DNA from: Hordeum vulgare subsp. vulgare
Lineage: Eukaryota; Streptophyta; Magnoliopsida; Poales; Poaceae
Length of the DNA: 64,000 nt
Direction of reading: 5' to 3'
Assembly: GCF_904849725.1 (NCBI RefSeq)
Contig: NC_058519.1
Location: 23,543,267-23,607,266, forward strand
Made by a program: the position numbers and the translations under genes. Numbering within the stretch: the first letter of the stretch is position 1; every line of letters starts with the position of its first letter. The notes below the pieces were generated by a model, which saw only the letters and a program-made list of their open reading frames with translations, was not told the origin of the DNA and searched no databases. Positions 56,359 to 64,000 of the stretch are shown piece after piece.

Positions 56359-58777
56359 CATCTAAGGATCTTGCAAGATCGCTGCTGGCATTTCCACGAG
56401 ACTCAGGATTGGCGACGCCCCCAAGCTGCACGCATTTGGGTACTTGGAGCCAGGACAGGTCCTCAAGATCCGAGACACCATCATCATGGTAAATCTCTAG
56501 TCTCCATTTGTTCAGTTAACAAATATGTTCAACTGGTCGAGGTCTATATATGACTCAATTGTGCCATGTTCTTTTTTTTTATTATTGGGAAATTTTCAGC
56601 CAGGAATAGCAAGCGCAAGCGCAGTGGTCACAAGCGTGAAGGTTCTGAGCTTGAATGTGTGTTTCGGAGTTCGCAGTGATGTCCAGATGGTGCCCGCCTT
56701 CCTCAGATGCTTTCCCAACGCAGAGAGACTGCATATCATGGTATTTTCTCCAATACATGGTCTTTTCTCCAATACATGGTCTGCTCTTTATGTGGTTGTG
56801 GGGAGAACTGCTGCATATTATGATTGATTGCATACATCAAGTATGCAAGTCAGTCGTTGTGAACTTGTGGTAGCTATTTGCATGGCCTTTTTAATTTTGT
56901 GCACTGTAATTCAGACCAAGATATGTGTTACAAGTTAAATTCCATGCCTTCCCATTTATTCTCAGCCACCTTCAGGTCTTCTCGACAATCTATAGACTAG
57001 AATACACAGTTAGAATTATGGAGAGTTTCATGCTGATCTGCTTATGTTAATGACATTTGGTAATATATATTTTTTCCTGTGGCACAATGATTATCATTGC
57101 TGTATATTGATTTACAGTGGTTTACTTCCTTACATGTATCCATATTTTCTTGTTCTAATGTTTCTCACTGTGTTCTTACGAGCTAATAGTATTTGTGCTA
57201 ACTGCTATGGCAGTTTGCTTTTAGGGTATTGTTATACAAACATTACAAATATTTTCGATAAGACTAAAGTCATCCATTGTGGACTGAAACTTGCAGCCTC
57301 ACATATATCCAGTTTAGCGCCAGCCGCATACACCATTCTTTTCTTTCTCTGCACCACTAGGTTCTTTGGTAATTAGTACTGTATTACATTCTGATCCTTT
57401 CCTCCATTGAAGTATAGAGTTGTCAGTGAGGGTCCTTAGTCATCACATCTCCTACAAATCGGATCCAGCATTTAGTCATGGACCAGTATAATTTGCAGTA
57501 CTGTAGTGTTGAGTTGTTCGCACTGCATATGGTGTAGATTCTGAACTTGGCTGCAAAAATGCTCTGTTTGCTCACAGAAAAAAAGGCATTCATAATACCA
57601 TTCCCTTTGTTACCCTTTTCCTTACGGAGAGTTAATGGAAACTAGGGAGCAATTTATGTCACCTTATTCTTGCTCTCTGCTTAATAAATTTCTGTGCATG
57701 TCACTTCAATTTTTTATTTCATCTTGGAGCAGATTTTGTTGCTTGCAGTGTTCTCCCTTATTTGCATAGATCTGTCAAGTCAATTATCATTAGAGTTCTT
57801 TATGATCTTTTTAGTTCTTTCTACTGTGAAATGTATGTAGTTATGCATGCTAGGAGAAGTAATTTGCCCGCAAATAACAGAATAAGATGATGATAACATC
57901 ATCAATATGAGTACGCATAATTGATCAATAACGACCATATTCGTTCTTGACTAATATAGCTAAAAACCTAAAGCATTGTCATTCATTCTCAACCATCAGG
58001 CTGTTTCTACTACCCATGCAAACTAGAGTATGCAATTATAATTATTGGGGTTACATGTTCATCTTTTTCTATGGTAAGATATTTGTTACTGTAGTTTTGT
58101 TGTGCAACAGTTGATTTGTATTGCTTTGCTTCTTGAATTTGCCGGTATGTCCAGATTTAGTGTTTTTCTCATCGCGTTCATACCAGCTGGCGGTTTGTTG
58201 TGGAGTGTGGATGTTGCAAATGGCATGTAATTCTTATTTCGAACTAACCAAACTATACATAATAAACCAGCATATTTGATGCATTGGAGTAGTATTGATT
58301 TGTCATGAGTCCAACAACATAATTAATTTGAGGCTTTCCTGAGATGCTTTCCCAATTATTGACCGATCCTACTAATTTTTGCAGAGTAAGCGATGCGCTG
58401 AACCCACTGGCAACTACCTCACCCTCAACTTCTGGGAGGAGTCTGACCCCGAAAAAACCCTCCTCTCGCGCATCAGGGTGATGAGTCTCAGTGAGTTCAC
58501 GGGGGACCCAGGCGAGGTCGGTTTCCTCGAGTTCTTCTTCCGGAACGCACGGGCGCTGGACAACGCGTCTATTTCCATGGCCAACCCAAGATTCACACCA
58601 TTCTCGATGGAGGAGGCGTATGCCAAAGTGAAACGCAGCTCGAGAATCAAGGCAAGTAAATCCAACATGGTTGTCCTTGGGAGCACCGGCCCTGCAGGAG
58701 GTAAGCTCTGGAGCTTGAAAGACGGCACGGATTTTTCGTTCCATGACCCCTTCTCGGTGGTGGAGGTGGTCGGCTGA

Positions 58778-60295
58778 GCTTCAGTTTCTGTGGAGGAGTG
58801 GAGTGATTGTTTTCTGATGCAAAACTCTTTCTGTTGCTGGCCGTGCCCTTGTGATGGTGGCAAATTAATTTGAGGCTTGATGCAAACTATTCAGCAGCCT
58901 AATGAGCTGATATTTTGCTTGACATGTGTTACCACTTCCCTGTCTATCTATGCTCTTTGAACCATACCATTTGTGGCAACATGTTTCATTCTTTGCAGTA
59001 GCTGTTTTTCTTCTTCTTTTAGGTCGATGAGAAAGCGAAAATGCCCCTCCCCTCTCCTAAAATTTCTCTGAATGAATGAAACATGATAAATAGCAGGTTC
59101 TTTAATTCCAAAGCATGAAAGGCGTAAATAAATTATGATAACATGCTTCACCATAGTATTCAACGCTAGCCACCCAAACCTGCTTAGCAGAGAGCAATTT
59201 CTGGTTGTTAAAAATTGTATCAGTTTGGAAAAGATAATTAAATTGAGAATATGGGATTTTTTTTTCTTATGATGTATGGACTGTTGTGTGGTCTTTTTTA
59301 TCTGTTATTTGAGAAAAGTATATTGAAATTGAGAACATGAAATTGATACTGCAAGTATACCAAGAAATGCACTTTCAGTATTTAGAAATTCCTTTTTGTA
59401 GAAACTAATGTTAGAATCATCACATTGAAGACTATATCCATGTCCTAAGGGATAATACTTTGAAACTGAGGCAGTACTAATAAAAGAATCTAATAACAAA
59501 CTGCAGGAAAAACGTTAACAAAATGAATACAACTATAATAACTAAGTCAGATGCATTAACACATCTTTTTCCCATATGATCCAAAATGCATTACGATATC
59601 TTTTTTTTCCCATACGATCCAAAATGCATTAAGATATCTACCCATCCATCCAAAAATACCAAGGTGAACATGGTTTTATGCACACCCACATGAATAGTGA
59701 TTTATAAAAAAACTTGGAAATTTTAAAAATTCTGAAAGTTTAGGGTATCAAACTTGGTATGTCATTCTACTCACATGTGATGTTTCGTGAAGTGTTACAC
59801 TTGACGCCCGTGGCATTCTTAGTGAAGAAAATACAATTAGAACCTTACTATTTATCAAATAGTGTTTTTTTATCATAGCTTCAATTTGGTAATTTCTGCC
59901 ATATTACCATGCATGTCATTTCTTGATAAACAACACACACAAGTATAGCGTTGATACTAGATGACAGTGGGGAGGGCAAGGCAAAGTGGTGAATCCTCTT
60001 TCCTAGTAAAATTTGTAGCATATTACTAGTGGTAGAATTCGGTGATGAACTAGTTGTCCTTTTGATTGTCCGATGCAACCCTACGCCGCTTCGATTCCAC
60101 CAAGTTTCGACGCGGGGGGTGGGGTCGTTTGTGTTCAGGACTCGCGGTCATCGCCGGCGCCATGGATATACCCCGGAGCTCGGTGCGCGGACTTGTACCT
60201 GGCGGATCCGGGTGGTTTCGGCATCCGTGAGCCTTGAAATTGGTGGGGCTCGCCCGCACACGTCGGAGGAAGGGGGCGACGCGACTTTGTGTTTG
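58778..60295. other. Spacer downstream of F-box copy 2
   Basis: AT-rich, no gene recognised. A short doubled segment ('acatctttttcccata.gatccaaaatgcatta') lies near 59560-59630. From about 60070 the sequence becomes GC-rich. Confidence 0.4.
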
Positions 60296-60480
60296 CTTTG
60301 GCTGTCGGGGAGAAGAAATGGACGGTGTGGCGCGGATTTGCTTCGCCCGACGGGGGAGAAGAAAAGGACAACGCGGCGCAACTTTGCTTCGCCCGACGGG
60401 GGAGAAGAAAAGGACAACGCGGCGCAACTTTGCTTCGGTCGGCGAAGGAGAAGAAAGGAGTGGTGTGACTTTGCTTCGGC
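60296..60480 (+). repeat. 46-bp minisatellite, about 4 copies
   Basis: Two identical central 46-bp copies (starting 'ttcgcccgacgggggagaag', about 60341-60432) are flanked by a diverged copy on each side. The long frames on both strands here reflect GC-rich repeats and not genes. Confidence 0.85.
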
Positions 60481-61005
60481 TGCTTCGGGCGGGGTATGTC
60501 CAACACCACCGGGTTTGTGCTCAGTTTGGCCTGCAGTAGGTTCAGGTGAAATTCATGAGACCTACCGGAAGATCGAGAACCATGATTCACACAACCAACT
60601 CCCAGCATGATCTTATTGAGCATCGTTGGCACCAATATGGGGTGAGATAGATCCCCAGTTTTATTCATTCGTATGTGTGTGTGATTTGAACAATTTGGTG
60701 TTGTAATGATTATTTTGAGTTTGAACGCACTATTGTTGTATTGTGAATTGCTTTCTGAAACATTTACATTTATATGTTGAATTTATATTATAATTTCATT
60801 GGGTTCACATTATTGAAATCTGTAATTTGGTTTGGATTATGCAAATTTTGCGCTACCGCGAGCCTTCCGACGCGGAACAAATCCTGTAAACACGTTCCCA
60901 AAATGTTTGCGGGATTGGTTTACGGGATTTGCTCTCGCGGAGCGTTCACGGTACTATATAAAAGTTTTGTGGGTCGGTCGGTTGCAGGATCTGCTAGAGA
61001 TGCTC

Positions 61006-61535
61006 TAAGAGCAACTCCAGCATCTCCCCCCATAAATTTATCCTAAAAGTGTTTTTTGGCCTTCCCTAGAAGTTATGGAAAGTTTATTGAAAGCAACTTT
61101 GTCAGTTCTCCTAATCTTCTTCCCCTAAATGCATTTTTATTTTATTTTCTATTAAACAAAAAGTAGATGATCGCTAGGACCCACCAGCCAGTGACACCGA
61201 CGGGTAGTGTGGTGGCCGCTGGAGAGGCGTGTGGCATGGCAGTGGGCGCGGGTGATGACAAGTGTGACAACGACGATGGGCACGGGCGAGCGGCCAAGGG
61301 CGTGACAAAGAACATTTCTGCGTAGGTGGCGGCGTCATGGTTTGTTGACAAAGTTCTAGCAGAGGGGCGGCATTTCGATGATTTGCGTGTGAAAGTTCCA
61401 GGTTGTTGCAATCCCGCCAAAAAGATACGAAAAGATCATCTTCCCGTAAATCAGCGGGGAGAAAGGACCTCTTTTCCTTTCCGTAAACGGTGATTATTTT
61501 AAAGTTAGAGAACTGTTGAAGTTGCTTTAAGACTA
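61006..61535. mobile_element. Probable Mutator-like MITE
   Basis: The ends 'taagagcaactccagcatc' and 'gttgaagttgcttta' form an imperfect inverted pair around about 500 bp. Next to its left end is the outer edge of another small element ('gctagagatgctctaa'). Boundaries and target duplication are not certain; the text from 60481 to 61005 is otherwise unassigned. Confidence 0.45.
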
Positions 61536-61758
61536 TACTGTTTGCGGACATTTTTTGTATGGACATATAGAGGCCTAAATTAGGCAAGTTTTGCTTTGCA
61601 AAGGATCAAATAAGTGGCTGACAAGTGAGTGGGTTCCATTCTCATGGGCCCGTTGTTTTTGGCCCAACCAACATCGGAACATCCAGGGCGACTACCCACC
61701 CACACACTACACTCAGTAACCCCACGTCCACGAACCCTCGCCGGCGCCGCCGACGGCC

Positions 61759-63010
61759 ATGGACGACGAGGCGCCGTTCGCCAACGTCGATCCGGCGACG
61801 GCGGCCGACGCGCGGCGCCAGGGCTGTGACCCCCGCAAGCTCGACCGAGCCGCGGAAGACGTTCTATTGTACATCTACGCCACGCTGCCCAGCTTCCCCG
61901 TCTACGGCGGCACGCGGCTGCCCGCCATCGCCGTCTCCCCCGACGGCGTCGACCGCGTCAGCCGCCTCCCCGACGAGCCCCTGCGCAACATCGTCGCCCG
62001 CCTCCCCGTCAAGGACGCCGCGCGCACCGCCGTGCTCTCTTCCCGCTGGCGCGCGCTCTGGCCCTCCACGCCCCTCGTCCTCGTCGACGCCTTCCTCCTC
62101 CCCAAAGGCCAGGGCTTTCGCCCCACGCCGTCCAACTCGCCGGCCGTCACGGCCGCCGTCTCCCGCATCCTCGAGGCGCACCCGGGGCCCTTCCGCTGCG
62201 TCCATCTCGTCTGCAGCCACATGAACGCGTACCAGGCCCAGCTCGCGCGCTGGCTCCAGCTCCTCGCCGCCAAGGGCGTCCAGGACCTCGTCGTCGTCAA
62301 CCGCCCGTGGCCGCGCGACGTGCCCCTCCCGACCACGCTCTTCACCATCGCCACCCTCACCCGCCTCTACGTCGGCTTGTGGAAGTTGCCGGGCACGGCC
62401 GCGCTGCGTGGCGCCTCCTTCCCCCACCTCCGCGAGCTCGGCATCTGCAGCGTCGAAATGGAGAACGGCGTGGTCGACTCCCTCGTCGCCAGGAGCCCCG
62501 TCCTGGAGCTCCTCAACATCCTGGGATGCATGAGTGGGTTGCGTCTCCGCCTCATCAGCCAGAGCCTGCGCTGCCTGCAAATCAGCTGCTCGAAAATGGA
62601 GAGCATCGCCGTCGTAAAGGCTCCAAGCCTCGAGCGGCTCATCCTGTATGGATCTGGCAATATCGCTCGTGGCTTGTGCAGCAGACTCACGATTGGCGAT
62701 GTCCCCAAGCTGCATGTGTTTGGATACTTGGATCCAGGTCAGGTCCTGCAGATCCGAGACACCATCATCATGGTACATCTCTCCTCTCAGGTTTCTTGAT
62801 CTGTTCAGTTAGCAATTATGTCCATGGCTCAATTGTGTGATGTTCCTTCTTGAATTGGGGGAATTTCAGCCCGGGATAGCAAGCACAAGTACCATGATGA
62901 GGAGCGTCAAGATCTTGAGCTTGAATGTGTGTTTCGGAGTTCGCAATGAGGTCAAGATGGTGCCCAACTTTCTGAGATGCTTTCCCAACGCGGAGCGACT
63001 ACATATTTTG
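61759..63010 (+). CDS. F-box/LRR (FBD-like) gene, copy 3, intact as far as visible (3' exon beyond window)
   Basis: Exon 1 is 61759-62772 (338 codons) and exon 2 is 62870-63010 (47 codons), with GT-AG borders and phase 0 at both junctions. The last exon, by comparison with copies 1 and 2 (1.6-2.1 kb after exon 2), should start beyond 64000. Residues 63-101 are the F-box (DGVDRVSRLPDEPLRNIVAR then DAARTAVLSSRWRALW). Leucine-rich repeats follow (LARWLQLLAAKGVQDLVVVN, LYVGLWKLPGTAALRGASFP, HLRELGICSVEMENGVV, LRCLQISCSKMESIAVVKAP). The protein would bind SKP1 through the F-box and choose targets for SCF-type ubiquitination; the target is unknown. It keeps the start codon, F-box and frame that copies 1 and 2 have lost, so it is the likely working member of the cluster. 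Confidence 0.88.
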
Positions 63011-63475
63011 GTATTTGTCACCAGTTCATGTTCTGCTTTCATTTGTATGGATTTCTTGCTTCTTGTTGCCGGTTGTGATAGGCTGATAGCTTTTTATATG
63101 CAGTTGCGGAGAGATCGCGTATTATGATTGATTACATACTTCAAGTCCATGAGTTAGTACATTCATGTTTTTGCAGGTTGTGATAGGTTGATAGCTCTTA
63201 TTGTGCATGAATTTTTCTCATCGGGTCGTTTTTTTCCCGCTGCACACTAGGCTATTTAGTAATTAAATACATTCTGCTACTTTCATCCATGTAAGTATAG
63301 AGTTGTTGCTAAGGGTCGTAGTTTTCACTGCTCCTACAAATCAGATCCAGCATTTACTTATGGACCAGTATAATTTGCAGTATTTAGAGTTGAGCAGTTA
63401 GAACTGCATGTGGTGTAGATTCTGAATCTTAGCCACAAAATTGCTCCATTTGCTCCCAAAAAAGGACTTGAATAA
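63011..63475. other. Intron 2 of F-box copy 3
   Basis: It aligns with intron 2 of copies 1 and 2 (for example 'gatccagcattta', 'ggaccagtataatttgca'). No other feature is seen until the MITE. Confidence 0.6.
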
Positions 63476-63868
63476 GGCCCTGTTTGGAACCACCCAGATT
63501 ATATAATCTGGTTTTTATAATCTATTGTATTTCCAAACAGGACAGTTTATATTGTAGATTTTATAAACTAGATGACCAGATTATTATAATCTCATAATCT
63601 CCTCTATCCCAGCTAAAATGAGATTATGGATTACAAATGACGTGTTATCCTTGTAAACTTCAAAAGAATTACGCAGTGCCACCGCCACTTTCCTATTTTT
63701 CCTTGTAAACTGAGGACAAACATGTCATTGTACAATTTAAAAGCCGGTTTACAATTTATATAATCTGGCCTCCAAACATGCCCACCTGGATTATTTTTAT
63801 AAACCAGATTATATAATCTATGTTCATAATCCAGATTATTATAATCTATTATGGTTCCAAACAGGGTC
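63476..63868. mobile_element. Tourist-like MITE in intron 2 of F-box copy 3
   Basis: The ends GGCCCTGTTTGGAACCA and its inverse (GACCCTGTTTGGAACCAT on the other strand) carry a TAA target duplication (63473-63475 and 63869-63871). Internal 'ccagattatataatctgg' palindromes occur near both ends. Copies 1 and 2 lack it at the matching intron position. From 63872 the F-box intron resumes to the window edge. Confidence 0.85.
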
Positions 63869-64000
63869 TAATACCATTGCCTTTCCAAACATTTTCTTTA
63901 CCATTGCCTTTTCAAACATTTTCTTTCCTGACAGCTAATGGAAACTACTCGTATGGACCAATTTATCTCAGCTTATTCTCGCTCTGCTTACATTATTAAT

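Larger units (their letters stand above)
40931..58777 (+). pseudogene. F-box/LRR (FBD-like) gene, copy 2, disrupted by two nested transposons
   Basis: The gene pieces are: exon 1 in three parts, 40931-41220, 46095-46713 and 56368-56488; exon 2, 56600-56740; exon 3, 58385-58777 with TGA stop. The N-terminus has DPATAADARRNGC and an F-box (DRIGRLPPELLSKIVSGLP, then the SSHWRRAW end across the copia insertion). LRR-like text follows (VQDLVLVNRPWPRDV, VKAPLLERLII), and the C-terminus has EVGFLEFFFRNAR and ends FSVVEVVG. Besides the insertions there is a 1-base deletion in a C run near 46391 and a TAA (46709-46711) where copy 3 has TAT. The F-box would link targets to SCF E3 ligase; this copy is dead. 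Confidence 0.9.

Noticed and set aside
60029..60668. Frames of 101-193 codons on both strands near 60.3 kb
   Set aside because: Produced by the 46-bp GC-rich minisatellite; no domain and mutually overlapping.
61864..62778. 304-codon minus-strand frame across F-box copy 3
   Set aside because: Antisense shadow of the GC-rich F-box exon.

Overview
This is plant nuclear DNA, most likely from a Triticeae grass (wheat, Aegilops or barley relative). Short GC-rich gene islands sit among nested transposons typical of large grass genomes: Ty3/gypsy Tat type, Ty1/copia, CACTA, Mutator, hAT, Tourist and Stowaway MITEs, and a tRNA-type SINE. Genes have GT-AG introns and belong to plant-only families. There are no operons or bacterial signals. 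The species call is inference from repeat types.

Layout. 1-2061: 3' end of a Tat-type gypsy element with its antisense ORF and 3' LTR. 2514-7561: a broken wall-associated kinase (WAK) gene holding a hAT MITE and a fresh 1.06-kb tandem duplication. 7.85-13.7 kb: an older repeat split by a 5.3-kb CACTA element with a perfect 3-bp target duplication. 15.1-17.9 kb: a tandem pair of cytosolic sulfotransferases, the first a 5' stump and the second intact. 19.8-21.6 kb: a broken U-box (PUB) gene. 22.4-25.7, 40.9-58.8 and 61.8-64 kb: three copies of one F-box/LRR gene, two dead and one open to the window edge. 26.0-27.7 kb: an intact three-exon UDP-glycosyltransferase on the minus strand. 28.37-33.38 kb: about 47.7 identical copies of a 105-bp GC-rich unit. 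35.25 kb: a small secreted IDA-like peptide gene.

The middle F-box copy is spread over 17.8 kb because a 4.9-kb copia element (5-bp target duplication) and a 9.6-kb Mutator-like element (MULE, 9-bp target duplication) landed in its first exon. The MULE looks complete. It has 476/480-bp terminal inverted repeats, an intact 863-aa transposase, a spliced 759-aa plant-mobile-domain (PMD) protein on the same strand, and two further intact small genes on the other strand (a 146-aa protein with a low-complexity tail and a 196-aa GRF-zinc-finger/coiled-coil protein). Its TIRs and the promoters of both minus-strand genes carry clusters of perfect E2F-type sites (18 in all), suggesting S-phase-linked expression. 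This four-gene, E2F-decorated MULE is the best candidate for a little-described system here; the 105-bp array is the second.

Genes that look functional: sulfotransferase, UGT, IDA-like peptide, the third F-box copy as far as visible, and the four MULE genes. The rest are remnants.
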